DNA from: Vesta saturnalis
Lineage: Eukaryota > Arthropoda > Insecta > Coleoptera > Lampyridae
Reading direction: 5' to 3'
NCBI GenBank assembly: GCA_036346205.1
Contig: JARFJB010001355.1
Coordinates: 2,114,501-2,178,500 of the forward strand
Length of the DNA stretch: 64,000 nt
The position numbers were made by a program, and so were the translations under genes. Positions 11,601-21,700 of the stretch are shown here, piece after piece. The notes beneath the pieces are model-generated. The model saw nothing but the letters and a program-made list of their open reading frames with translations, had not been told where the DNA came from and did not search any database. How positions within the stretch are numbered: position 1 is the first letter of the stretch; each line of letters begins with the position of its first letter.

Positions 11601-12063
11601 CTTATGGTCACAGTTTTGAGTGAGTATTAGTAGTGTGTATATTTTAATTGGTTTATAATTTGAAGGTTGTATAATATACGTAATAGCGGATTAATGGCTC
11701 CTGCACGTGGATATGGTCATTTGGGTGAATTTGGATTTGTCAATTATCCAGATGTCTGTAAATTTCTTACATTGGCTCGAATCAATCTACAATTTGATTA
11801 TAGTGCCAGAAGTCCGTTTGCAAGTAAAGATGCAGAATGGGTCTCATTTGACGACGAAACTAGCCTTATGTTTAAAGTATACAGGATATGTAGTGTATTT
11901 GATTTTAATTAATAGTTTTTCTTTGTAGGCTGATTATGTGAGGCAGTATATGTATGGTGGTGCCATGATTTTAGCACTTAATTCTGATGATTATCGAGGT
12001 CGCTGTGGAAATGGTAAATTTCCACTTACCAATAGAGTTAAAGCAGTACTGAACGAAATATAG
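2288..12063 (+). CDS. GH18 chitinase-like protein, 3' part of gene (four exons)
   Basis: Exons at about 2288-2633, 11404-11619, 11666-11876 and 11929-12063 join with consistent phases and GT/AG borders. The product is a glycoside hydrolase 18 domain, the family that cleaves chitin beta-1,4 bonds. Landmarks in order are VLLSIGGAGNT, the catalytic DGIDLDWEFP (DxxDxDxE with the proton-donor Glu present), VNVMTYDYH, IIVGLPTYGHSFE, GLMAPARGYG, YGGAMILALNSDDYRGRCG, then a stop. No chitin-binding domain follows. About 80 N-terminal residues, including any signal peptide, are not found; repeat A sits where they should begin. The MTYDYH and GGAM motifs show no frameshift, so the exons are either functional or recently lost. 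Chitinase versus inactive chitinase-like protein cannot be settled. Confidence 0.85.
2776..4806. mobile_element. Fold-back DNA element with about 280-bp inverted arms
   Basis: The left arm (2776-3062) starts CAGGGTGG and the right arm (4527-4806) is its reverse complement ending CCACCCTG. Both are flanked by TA (2774-2775 and 4807-4808), as expected of a Tc1/mariner-type target duplication. The arms match along almost their whole length. No transposase remains. The interior is occupied by a 5'-truncated non-LTR retrotransposon plus about 290 bp of other DNA. It lies wholly within the first visible chitinase-like intron. Confidence 0.8.
3061..4231 (+). pseudogene. 5'-truncated non-LTR retrotransposon, reverse transcriptase end
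   Basis: Reading frames at 3104-3403 and 3440-3841 give the RT palm motifs MGVPQGSVIGPILFI and LYVDDISVIFSH (catalytic YVDD). After the stop at 3842, another frame to about 4090 encodes a typical C-terminal thumb/tail: PFSRYNVTAYSP, LPNYIKSC and FKSSLKSYLL. A 3' untranslated region ends in an AATAAAAATAATAATAATAA tail near 4231. The 5' side begins inside the fold-back element's left arm, so it is a dead 5'-truncated insertion of Jockey/CR1 type. Confidence 0.85.
5718..6560 (-). pseudogene. piggyBac transposase remnant 1
   Basis: The fragment at 6104-6442 carries LWKGWLLFKQYISNKRHKYG and an ICYTGQTGQ motif of the DDE_Tnp_1_7 catalytic core, then YMDNFYNSSDL. The fragment at 5718-5957 carries NKNMGVVDRQNQMMTYY and VLQLLMFNSYM, matching the conserved YNxxMGGVDxxDQ block. 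A frame break and lost sequence separate the two, and the N-terminus is scattered. It is inactive. The family's usual transposase is about 550-600 residues. Confidence 0.85.
7040..7235 (-). mobile_element. tRNA-derived SINE-like copy
   Basis: On the minus strand a Pol III A-box TAGCGTAGTGG (7213-7223) lies 33 bp before a perfect B-box GGTTCGATTCC (7169-7179). These sit in a tRNA-like head starting near 7230. A non-tRNA body with a GGGGGTTTTTCCCCC hairpin follows. It is inserted in the piggyBac element. A tRNA pseudogene is the alternative, but the longer body favours a SINE. Confidence 0.6.
7850..9239 (-). mobile_element. Tc1-type transposon, decayed
   Basis: Inverted repeats of about 100 bp (7850-7949 and 9140-9239) share TTATTAAGGGTGCTACA and TTGCTAGGGGGTC. 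They flank a minus-strand DDE transposase remnant. The exact termini and TA duplication were not resolved. Confidence 0.8.
8163..8906 (-). pseudogene. Tc1-like transposase remnant
   Basis: In order on the minus strand are a helix-turn-helix (ISNRTISRRLK, then a stop), GLKAYRTKKPPKL, NDQWANVLFTDDSR with the first catalytic Asp, MVWGGR, NFLLMYDYAC with the second Asp, and NWPACSPDLNPIEHVR with the Glu. The last two acids are about 34 residues apart, as in Tc1. Frameshifts and stops divide it into at least three frames. Confidence 0.88.
9250..11390. other. Intronic DNA without recognised genes
   Basis: AT-rich sequence of the large chitinase-like intron. It includes a GAGAGAGAGAGAG run near 9884 and a short TATATATATATA near 9937. 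A hydrophobic 73-codon frame at 10096-10317 has no supporting motif. Confidence 0.5.
11404..11619 (+). CDS. Chitinase-like exon (VNVMTYDYH)
   Basis: The acceptor TTTTTTTAG ends at 11403. The first base completes a Ser codon started 8.77 kb upstream. It encodes the substrate-binding VNVMTYDYH motif and GLPTYGHSF, then ends at GA|GTGAGT. Confidence 0.88.
11666..11876 (+). CDS. Chitinase-like exon (APARGYG)
   Basis: A 46-bp intron precedes it. The exon continues Glu-Leu and encodes GLMAPARGYG and EWVSFDDETSLMFK, then ends in phase 0 before GTATAC. Confidence 0.87.
11929..12063 (+). CDS. Chitinase-like terminal exon
   Basis: After a 52-bp intron ending TTTGTAG it encodes ADYVRQYMYGGAMILAL and DDYRGRCG, then stops with TAG at 12061-12063. 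This matches the usual C-terminal end of a GH18 domain. Confidence 0.87.
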   Translation, partial: ADYVRQYMYGGAMILALNSDDYRGRCGNGKFPLTNRVKAVLNEI

Positions 12064-12246
12064 TCACATATCTATTGTAAATATTTTTGTAAATGTTATG
12101 TTTATGTTTATTTTTGAAAATAATTCTCCAGTTATTATGTATTGATTCTGAATGTTCCCTGATCCTTGTAATAGGTACTATGATCAGCTGCATTAAAATT
12201 TCTTTCATTCTTCTTTAGTTTGAGAAATATGGTGCTTGTTATCAAG

Positions 12247-12252
12247 AATAAA
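12247..12252 (+). promoter_or_regulatory. Candidate polyadenylation signal of the chitinase-like gene
   Basis: AATAAA lies 184 bp after the stop codon on the coding strand. No other good signal lies closer. Confidence 0.4.
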
Positions 12253-13374
12253 ATACTCTATCCACACTTTTTCAAGACTAACACTTACCCATTTTGATTT
12301 GCTGACGGCGATGCAATGCGAATAATATTAAAGAAAAAATTTGGATTGAAATATTATTTATATTACTATTACATACTGTGTCCAAAATTTGATTTACATG
12401 TATTGCTATCTCGGAAACCATTTTAGCTACAGGGTTGGTTAAAGTAGGAACGTTTTAAAGAACTTTATTACAAATAATGGGAAAAAATCAAAATGGTGCG
12501 TTTTTAACTTTTGCCGGCAGCTCGTAAATGAGTGATATGGTTTAATACATTATTAGAGGGCTTTTGTAAGACGCATTAATAAAGAAAAAAATAATTTTTG
12601 ATATATTTACACGAACTTTTAATTTTTTTACCGACACCCTGCTGGATTTTGAAAAAAGCTCTTCAGGAGCTTTTCAATGGAGTCTAGGTTAATAGTTTCC
12701 TTAAGTTTCAAAATACGAAATTATGGTTTATTTCATAGTAGGCTTTGATTATGCAGGCCGCCATACTGAAATAAAAGAATGCCTCATGTCATTATTCCAT
12801 ATCGCTGACTTGTCATTACATTGCATAATTTATTTGTTTTTGTAAAGTCTGAGGCTGAGCTGCAAGCTACCAGCGAGGTCACAGATGGCCTTCAGATATG
12901 AAGGTTAGCTGCGAATATATTGGATAAGTAGTCCCTGACGAAAAAGCAACGATACTGTAAGGTGTAAGCATACCCGAGAAAATACAGAAACCCATAGAAA
13001 GTGACATGGCGAATATTGCAGTCATTAAATAAGCATAGCCTAACCCATTAAGGAGCGATTGCTGGTATAAGCAATCCTCCACTTACTGGCCAACGGCTTC
13101 GGGTGGACGATCTGTGATGTGAAAGAGCGGATGAACCAAGGGGTGGCCAAAGGCGTAAGGATGATGAAGGCAACGGGGAACCGTTGCATTAAAGACTCCT
13201 AGAGCACCCCTAGTCAAATCATCATAGCAAACATGACAAAACAGTTTGTTACTACTGATCATGGAAGTCTGAACCCAAATTCTGACGGGAAGAATATCAC
13301 AAGACTACAAGACTTCCTCGGTCGTAATCCTGAGAAAATCTTGTATTAGGGATAAGTAAAGAATAACTTTAAAA

Positions 13375-13770
13375 ATGAGAAGCTTGTTCTCAACGGGAAA
13401 ATTAGGCAACACCGTACAAGAAATGGATAGATTGGGAATAGACGTACCAGGAATCAGTGACACGCAATGCCGGGGTCTGGAAAATGTTCCACTAGAAATC
13501 ACGGAATGTTCTATTATGCCGGAAATGACAACACCCACCGGTACGGAATTGGAGTTATTATATCAAAGAAATGGAAAGACTCGATTCTTAACTTTACTCT
13601 CCTCAGACCACATGATATTAATACGAATTAAACTTAAACGCAATACCATAAATCTGATACAGATTTACGCCCCAACAGCAGATAAAGGCGAAGACGAAAT
13701 TGACAAATTTCATAATGAGTTACGAGACGTGACGAGAACAACAAAACAATGCGTTGGTTTGGTGTATTAA
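13375..13770 (+). pseudogene. RTE endonuclease, N-terminal half
   Basis: It reads MRSLFSTGKLGNTVQEMDRL and GIDVPGISDTQCRG, then a segment ending SSDHMILIRIKLK and IQIYAPTADKGEDEIDKFH. These match the first half of the RTE-clade APE endonuclease (NVRSLxxPGKL, EMxRxxIDILGIxETxW, YAPT). The frame leaves homology at about 13755, just before the CENP-B-type fragment. Confidence 0.85.
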
Positions 13771-13771
13771 T

Positions 13772-14340
13772 CGGTCGAACACCTTGGTTTTAGATGGACT
13801 GTGGTAGAAAGAAGTCTCGCCACAATTGTCAAGTACAATGGTTTTAACAACTTCTGTTAATTTATCAAAAAAAAAAAATGATAAATAACCCACGAATTCG
13901 TTAGGCCGCACCTTATATGTTCAATAACCTGTGGCTTTTTAATAAACAGTCCATGTCTCTGTCTGAATGAGATAAACCAGTCTGTTTTAGGGCGTTGGTT
14001 TTTATACCTAGTTTTTAAATTAAATTGTGTCACGTACATGTGGACTAGATCGAGCACCCCTTCTCGACCAGGATCCATTTTTTCCATGACTCGAATGCAG
14101 TTTGCCAATTCCTCTTTGTCAGCACTCGGAGAGATACGAAACTACTCCACCTCTTTTACGTTCTTTGGATAGGTTTACCTTTCCTTGAGTTACCAGGACA
14201 TGGTGTTCTAGGGTGCTTCGAGGAATATTGTAGAAAGCAGCCGCTTTATGTGTTTAAGATCTTCATGCTCCCTTTTGAGTCTTTCGTTGATGGTTCCGGA
14301 CCACAATCTGCAACATAACAGGCACATAATTGCACTAGTT
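13772..14340 (-). pseudogene. CENP-B/pogo-type helix-turn-helix fragment
   Basis: A minus-strand frame (13857-14108, continuing upstream as RISPSADKEEL) contains a CENP-B-like DNA-binding segment: NCIRVMEK and DWFISFRQRHGLFIKKPQ, then VIEHIR. This is the W-x2-F-x2-RH-x6-P pattern of pogo/Tigger-type transposases and domesticated relatives. No DDE domain is present. It separates two copies of an RTE endonuclease segment. Confidence 0.6.
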
Positions 14341-14423
14341 TCAAGAAGTTACATTTATTTTAGTGAATTTCCTATAGGAAACGGGCAATAAAAAGTTGAG
14401 AATTTTCCTTAACATAAAGCTTG

Positions 14424-14870
14424 TGGTCTGGAAAATGTTCAACTAGAAATCTCAGAATATTTTATTTTGCGGGAATAGCAACACCACCCACCGGTACGGT
14501 GTTGGAGTTATATCAAAGAAATTGAGATACTCTATCTTTAACTTACTCCTTCTCAGACCACATGGTGTTAATACAAATGAAATTTAAACGCAATGCCATA
14601 AATCTACGCCCAACAGCAGATAAAGGTGAAGACGAAATTGATGAGAACAACAAAAACTCAACACATCACAATAGTAATGGGAGAGTTCAATGCCAAAATA
14701 GGACAAGGTAACGTCGGAGAACATGTAGGAAACTATGACCTTGGAACAAGAAACGAAAGGGGCGATCGATTAGTACAGTTTTGTAACAACGAAGATTTAG
14801 TAATACCAAACACCTTTTTCAAACTACCCCCGCGCAGGTTATATACATGGAGCTCTCCATAACACAAAAG
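14424..14870 (+). pseudogene. RTE endonuclease, repeated segment plus C-terminal half
   Basis: Positions 14424-14650 repeat 13480-13745 (GGTCTGGAAAATGTTC through GAGAACAACAAAA) with deletions. The reading then continues into new sequence: ITIVMGEFNAKIGQG, TRNERGDRLVQFC and PPRRLYTWSSP, the DFNAKIG/RNERG/TWxSP motifs of the second half of the endonuclease. Confidence 0.85.
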
Positions 14871-14981
14871 AAAAAATTGTGAGAAACCAAATAAACTATG
14901 TCATGATGACATGAAGTTAACGAAGACGAAGACCTCAGTAACATGCAAGATCAAATAAACAATATAAAAAATATGAGGAAC

Positions 14982-16193
14982 AAGCCATTATTATTGAGAA
15001 TAAAAAAAAATTGCAGGCCATGGAAAACAAAAACTGCAGCGTTAGTAAGGCCAACTCTTTACTTGACCTTTGACGCTTCATTTGTTAATTTATCTTGAAA
15101 AGCATTGAAAAAGATAGAATGAAGTTTCGAAAGTGTGGTGAAAAAATGGAATTAACCCGAGAACACTTCTGCATAATGATTTATTTTGAGTTTAAGAATG
15201 TTTAAGTGCGTATGACTGCCAATAAAGTTTGGAATCAACATTTGGCGATCAGGCCCCTTCCTTGGCACAATGAATTCGAGCGTAGAAGAACTACAGCTGA
15301 TCACCAGAAAGGCGCAGGCCCTCCCATTACCGCTGTGACAGAGGAAAACATTGCTGTTGTGAAGAACGTTGTGGAAGCAGATAACAGAACTAGTAATAGA
15401 GGCTAAACTGGGGATTGGATCCTCAAATGTGAAAACAATAATATACGACCACCTTCATCCGAAAAAAGTCGTAAGCCGTTCTGTACCCCATCATCTTACA
15501 GAAAAGCAGAACGAGCACAAATTTGCCACGAAATTCTAACATTAGCTAAGAATGGTGGACACCAAATTTTGTCGAAAATTATAACAGGCGATAAAACTGA
15601 TTTTTTACATAGCAACTCGACAAGAGAGAGCCGCGTATGAAGACGAGGCCACACCAACAATAATCCGAAAGCAGCGACCAATGAAGAAAGTAATGTTCGC
15701 TGTGATTTTTAAAAGTACCGGTCTTGTGAGTGCTATTAAGCTAGAGGAGCAGAAGACTGTCACAATTAAATGGTACGTCGAACACTGTTTGCCGGAAGTG
15801 TTTAATAAAGTGCCAAGCAAACGAATTATGCTACATTACGATAATGCTTCTTTCTACACCGCAAAGGTAACTTGGCGGTTTTTGGATGCAAACAAGATTA
15901 ATGTAATTAAACACTCTCCCTACTCATCTCGGATCTGGCAATGTGCGACTTTTGGATGTTTTTTGGGCGAAAATAGAACTTATGAGGAAGAAGGTTTTTT
16001 CAGAGGAAGAGATCGATGCTGCTGTTAGGTGTCATTTTAATAGGATACCTAAAGCTGCTTGGCTTGTAGCATTTAAGTAGTGGAAGGAAAGAATGGATAA
16101 GTGCATTATACCAGAAGGCAACAACCCTGAACAAATCTAAAATGAAGTTTTGAAAAATTACACTGGCTCTTTTATTCTCAATAATAATGGCTT
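14982..16193 (+). mobile_element. mariner transposon with perfect 24-bp inverted ends
   Basis: The ends AAGCCATTATTATTGAGAAT+AAAA (14982-15005) and their exact reverse complement (16170-16193) enclose a broken mariner transposase. It is inserted between the endonuclease and linker of the RTE element. A flanking TA was not clear at the outer edges, so the exact boundary may lie inside the repeat. Confidence 0.8.
15142..16080 (+). pseudogene. mariner transposase remnant
   Basis: It begins near 15147 with ELTREHFCI (cf. the REHxR start of mariner transposases). ITGDKTDF follows near 15580, where the first catalytic Asp is expected. MKKVMFAVIFKSTGLV comes next, then IMLHYDNASFYTAK with the second Asp at 15681-16028. 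The third-Asp region (SDLAMCDF) survives only in another frame. Several frameshifts and stops are present. Confidence 0.85.
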
Positions 16194-16199
16194 ATTCCT

Positions 16200-16697
16200 A
16201 GTACAACGATAAAACAAACATCTAACCAAAACTACGACTAAGAGAAACAAGATATGGATGATACAAGAGATATTAGAGTTGATGAACCAAAGACGAGAAA
16301 TAAAAAAACCATCCACAGAAATACAAAGAACGAGATAGAAAAATGAAAGATGTCAAAGAAACATTGTTCAAAGAACAATGCGAAGAAATGGAAAACTATG
16401 ACAGAAAATATGACTCCTTCAATATGTGCAACAAAAGTAAGAGAGATAACAAGAACCCAGAAGAAAAATCAGATCGGTACACTCAAGGATAGAGATGGAA
16501 AGATAATTACAGAGCTGAAAGACAAACTGAAAGGATGGACTGAATATATACAGGAATTATTTACAGACAACAGAAACAGCCTTCCACAGATAAAAAAAGT
16601 GAAACAGTACAAGATATAGTAAAGGAAGAAATAGAAAACGCAATGAAAAATGCTAAAAATGGAAAAACAAGTGGACTCGACGAAATCCCTACAAAAT
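16200..16697 (+). pseudogene. RTE linker between endonuclease and RT
   Basis: It contains GTLKDRDGKIITELKDKLKG and WTEYIQELF, and in the next frame KNGKTSGLDEIPTK. This is the l-D-x2-G-x5-E, WxxYxxxLF and K-x2-GxDxIP sequence found just before the RT palm in RTE elements. It ends abruptly at repeat B. Confidence 0.8.
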
Positions 16698-16698
16698 A

Positions 16699-17172
16699 AT
16701 GGTTTAGGTGTTACAGATTTTTAATTACAATACTGACCTGTATAATCGGCGTTAGAGGCAAATTCGGCCCATTTTGATGACGTTCTGTTTCAAAATACCG
16801 AAGAATATTCATTAACAAGACCTGGCTTTGACCTTTCAAAGATATACATTTTAAAGACATCATACTAGAACTTATGATCGTCTTTAAAGAGTTCCAGTAG
16901 TTTTAATAAAAACTCTTTTCGTAACTCATGGAATACTAAACGGGATAAATGCAGATGACAGATCAAAACAAACAAATTGCTAGGTTAAGTTGATGATTTA
17001 TGTGAGACACGTTTTCAGCAGTTTCAATATTTAAACGACAGACGTTCGTTAAAATCTCCTTCTCTTTTCCATACACATAATATTTGTGAGGAACATAAAT
17101 AAGTATATATTATAACTTCTTTGTTTTATGTATCATGTTATGACTCCTCTCGTGGTCTCGACTTTATACGGG
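16699..17172 (+). repeat. Dispersed repeat B, copy 1
   Basis: It is shared, inverted, with 45823-46171. Shared blocks include AATGGTTTAGGT, CGTTAGAGGCAAATTCGG, TTTAAAGACATCA and AAGTATATATTATAA. Copy 1 has about 150 bp (about 16930-17070) that copy 2 lacks. Family unknown. Confidence 0.75.
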
Positions 17173-17221
17173 AATGTTGAGTGGAGACACTCCAGATTTT
17201 TTGGAATGCCGTACTATAAGA

Positions 17222-17600
17222 TAAAACTATTTACAAACCTTCTGGCTACTGCTTCCAGTTCTTTATTTTCCATTGGATATGCTTCTACAAATTTTGTTAA
17301 TTTAGTTACTTAGACGTACTAAATCTAAATAAATAGTCTCAAATGCGCTCGTTGCTGTGGTTATCGTTGATGGTTCTTTGCTTCCTTTAGAATGTTTGCA
17401 CCTTTGACAATTGCTACACTTAATAAATTTTATATCACTTTCAATTATCCCAATAATAATATTTTTTATATTTGCATACATTATATTTATTCCGTGTCCA
17501 CACTGTATTCTATGGAACCATTCACAATCAATTGTTTCGCTTTTTTCAATTATACAAATTTTTGGAATTCCATTTTCATTATATATTTTTTGCACATGTT
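17222..17600 (-). pseudogene. LTR-retrotransposon integrase fragment
   Basis: Minus-strand reading gives an H2C2 zinc-binding domain (FHRIQCGHGINIMYANIK then CSNCQRCKHSKG) followed by FETIYLDLV. In another frame comes LTKFVEAYPMENKELEAVARRF, matching the start of the rve core (D-x-F-(T/S)-K-(F/Y)). Gypsy-type is likeliest. It is cut off at about 17222, near where repeat B ends. Confidence 0.75.
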
Positions 17601-18139
17601 CGAGAATATTACCTAGGTCCTTATCTCGTAAACAAAATTGCTTTATTAAAAATTATCTATTACAAAACTTCCTAGTTCCGTAATTTTTATTAATATTTTG
17701 TTGAAAAGGTTTGGAAATGTCCACTTTTCAGTTTACTGCATCTTTGACTATTACCCAAAATTATTAAATTTTTGATACCTCTTGATATTAAAAGTATTAT
17801 TTTGAAATTAATTTTGATACTTGAAATTCTTTTTCTAAGTTTTGTTAAGATTATAAATATGTGACGTAATAGGATTATAGATTTCCTCATTTTTCCCTAA
17901 ATTAATTGCTTTTTTTAACTTTTTACAGTTATGTGACTACATTTGTTCGAATTTCGGCATTAATTAACTTGTTGCAAAATGAATTTATAACTATTCTTTC
18001 ATTCACTTTTTTTAATGGAATTAAGTATTGGTCCTCTATAGCTCAGTCATAGTTAAATTGGCCATTATATTTATGATTTTTCGTTAACAACTTTGCATAT
18101 AAGTTAATTAAATCGATAAGTTGTTTAATTTCTCCGTCC

Positions 18140-18735
18140 CCTGTCATATATGGTAATAAACTACTTGCAGTTCTTTAAATCAAAATATTTTTCCATTTTA
18201 ACTGATTGTTCTATTAATTCGATTTGCTGTTTTCAAATTTGTTCGTTCTCTGTCGTATACGGTAATAAACTACCTGCAGGGTTTAAATCAAAATATTCTC
18301 TACTTTCTAACAAATTACGTGCTTTACAAACACATTTTTCCGCCAATAAAAGTATCTCGCCTATCGTTCTTATTAATTCTTTCTCAGTCGTGTTTTATAG
18401 TTACGATCAAAATCTAACAATTATGCTATAAAAAATAAACTAAACTTTCCTAATTCTTCTATTTTTTATTGATTGTAATGAATGTTTTTTCTACTATCCT
18501 GATTGTATAAGTTAACTTAAAAATTACTAATCTTATATAATTTATTGAATTTTTAATAATTATTACATATTAAAATAAAAATTTTAACAATTTTTATAAC
18601 ATTTCTCTTATTCACTTCTGGTCTTCGTTTCATTATCCTTTCCATTGCTGTCCGCTATTTCTATTTTAAATATTCGGCATCTATTTCGAAGCTTACATAC
18701 TCCATACTCTTTCCCAGTTTCTTTCGTCATTTCTT
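18140..18735 (-). pseudogene. Possible gag-like remnant of the same LTR element
   Basis: Broken minus-strand frames upstream of the integrase read MTKETGKEYGVCKLRNRC and LLLAEKCVCKARNLLESREY, with further Lys/Glu-rich helical pieces. A related phrase, YFDLNPAGSLLPYTTENEQI versus YFDLKNCK and FITIYDRG, occurs twice, suggesting an internal duplication. No zinc knuckle is visible. Confidence 0.3.
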
Positions 18736-18739
18736 ACAT

Positions 18740-21700
18740 TAAATTTGATTATTTTAACGCACTATATATTTTTCGTTTAGTTTTAAACTTATTTATATAA
18801 TTAAAAGTACGTATGCATTGTTACTACATACGACTTTTATTTAATTTTTACTTAATTGCTTACTTATTTGTATTTTAACGCTTATCTTCAATTTATTGGG
18901 GTAACTTTTACAACCGTTAATTTTATTTTTAAATTGATTTAAATTTGAACTTACTTTTCATTATAATTAAAAATTATTATTAATTTTATTAAATACATAA
19001 ATAAAAAATAGTTACGGTTCCTTCGCACTTGATTTTTAATCCCCGACGGAAACAGAGGGTTGTTACAAGATTAACCTGTGTATCTGTCTCTGGAATTGTA
19101 GCTCCCAACAAACGGAGGAAGCGATTTTGTTTAGTTTTACTTGCTTAAAAAGTGACTTGAGCTAGAATGTTCGTAGCTATGGTTTAAGAAAATATGTTCA
19201 GCTGTTTGAAGATCATCAGCCCTTTCTTGTTGATGAAGGGATTTTTTTTTGTGTCGGGTTTTTTAATTTTTACAAAATTTCCGCTGCCTGTTAACATTTT
19301 TTTTGACATTTTTTTAAATTTTCTACTTTAATTATTTCTCTCACTTCCAAATGTTATTTTTAGCAGAGATCGCCATGTAATAAATGTATATTTGATCGCG
19401 TGATGGCTAGGTAATGTTCCTGAGTGAATGTCATGGGAATTGGGTTTTCCTCAATATTAATAATCCTACTTTGCAACTTAAAAGATACCAAGCTATGACG
19501 TGTGGAGCGAGGTCAGATTGGTGACTACTTTGGTATATAATGTACCATTGTTCACTACTAGCATATAAAACACATTAGTAGCGTTATTTCTGAAGCGAGA
19601 CATCTATTTAGAAGATAATCATAAAAGAACAAAAATGTAAATACATCAGAAATTTCTTCTTAAAAAGGGAACCCATTACACCAACACCAATACAAACATT
19701 GCAAATAATCATAAAATCTAAAGTTAGTCAAGAGTGTAAAAAACAAGCAAAGAACTACGGTACGAAGTTGACGTAGCTTAAGTATCCACAGTATTGTACA
19801 AATAAACGATGTGAAAAATGATGGAATTGTTTTAATCTGCAACAATAAAGATGAGACCTCCCGAACAGAAGAAATAACAAAAAGGAAATGGGGCAATAAG
19901 TACACCATAGAGAGGACTGATTCGCACTAGGCGTTGTAATTGCTTATATTGCGGGTTGTCGGTCTAGCTTAGTGGAAAGTGTCGTGGGTTTTAGTAACAT
20001 ACTAGAATAGTTGAAATAAATGTAATCACGTTCTTTTACTATAAGATAGCTCAACCGGTAGTGCAAGTCAATAGGCGCCACTACGGTCAAAGATTTGTAC
20101 AGTAATAAGTCTTGAGTCGATGTTATACTTAAAAAAAGGTGATTCGGTATAAATACAATCACAACTGCAAACATTAGATTCCTAATTTTTACATTTGCCT
20201 TCTCAAACACGTTCAACTTTCGTAAATACGAGTACTGGTTTCAATTTGCATAATATATTAAGAAACTGGTTTCATAAGACGCGTTTTTATTGTATGATTC
20301 TAAGTTGCACGAGTTCGATAAAACATCTAACGAAACGAATTTCTTATACTATTTTTCTATTGTGCGTATTTATTTTTAAAAATATGAGAAAAAGTAAATT
20401 TCACTGATCACCCTGGATGTCAATTTTATAGTTTTACATATAGGTTGGCATCAGTGGCATTTCATTTTATCTAATTCGATTAAAATATCGATTAAAAATG
20501 TATTTAGTATTAGCGCTAATTTAATTTTCAATTGTGATTTGCCAGAAAATTTATATTCATGAATTTCCCAACCTGGATAACTTGAAAAATATCCAACGGG
20601 TTTTACTGAAACTATATTTGGACTTACAACTGAAATAGTTCGGTTCTATTAAATTTTGGTTAAAGCGATTTACAAATAAAGGTTGTTCGTAGATGGAGCT
20701 AAGTCAGCGTTTATGAATATCTCTAAAACTACTAACTTTACAACGGAAAGTGTTGGCTTTTTGATTAATTTAATTCCTTTCCTCAAAAAGTTTTTTTTAT
20801 GGTGTACTAATCCATAACGCTACTTGATATCAGCCCCAGGGTGTCTATCGGACCTCCAAGCACTCTAAAAGTTCTTCTTTTTACCTCAAGGTACTCCTTT
20901 TTTAAAGATTGGTGTACTGCGAAAATGTATACATTTTTCTCTCAAGCTATACGGTTTCCATTAACTAGTTTTGTAAAATCGGGAAAGCTGCCATTTGGTA
21001 ATTATAATTATTCTTGTACATTCGTAGTTGTTGGTGATTACCAGTAATACTTTTAATACAAGTACTACAAGTTACGTAATCAACAAGGCTTCTCAGAGCC
21101 TACATGCTCGTATCTGCTGTAACCCAGAAATGATTGTGTAGCATTTTTTTGGGAAAGTTTGTGTAATGGTAAACAGTAAATTTCATTAACGGCCCTCCTA
21201 AAGTTCTCCATTTTTGTGATCCTTGATTCGGTAGACACTTTGTTAAATATCTGGAAAATTATTAACTTGATAGCAAAAAGTATAGACCTATTTTGAAGAT
21301 AATTCAATTGTGCTGTTTCTTAAGCACTTAAACTGTTCTTCAGATTTGGTCTGTAGCTACCTTTTGTGATTATCGAAAACTATTAACTTTGGAACAAAAC
21401 GAGAAAATAAGTCTTAAAAACGTACGTTTTGTGGGTGTATCGAAACAGGCAAATCTTTAATGACCTGGCTCTGCTCAACGGGATGGTCACGGGTTGTATT
21501 ATAAAGTTTTGCTGCATTTATAAAATGTCTTTTCTGTCATAATATTAATGTAGGCGCCACCCTATCTTAAAGTAGGTTAATACCAACGAAATTACAAGTC
21601 GTGAGCACTGAGTAACCAGGGAGAAATAAGTAAACTCTTGTGATAGAACCCAAAACTGTAACGCTTCAAACACAAGAAATAACTCCCAAGTTCTGAGTCC

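Larger units (their letters stand above)
12840..16697 (+). mobile_element. RTE-type non-LTR retrotransposon, rearranged and 3'-truncated
   Basis: A GC-richer leader (12840-13370) is followed by an endonuclease, a duplicated endonuclease segment and the linker before the RT domain. It is interrupted by a CENP-B-type fragment (about 13772-14340) and a mariner (14982-16193). The RT palm is absent, because repeat B begins at 16699 straight after the linker motif. Confidence 0.75.

Noticed and set aside
12430..12830. Possible small inverted-repeat element (ACAGGGTTGG ... ACACCCTGCTGG)
   Set aside because: Only about 8 bp match at the ends and the interior arms do not pair.
19960..20110. Two A-box-like words (TAGCTTAGTGG, TAGCTCAACCGG) suggesting tRNA or SINE heads
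   Set aside because: No acceptable B-box at the right distance and no tRNA fold seen.
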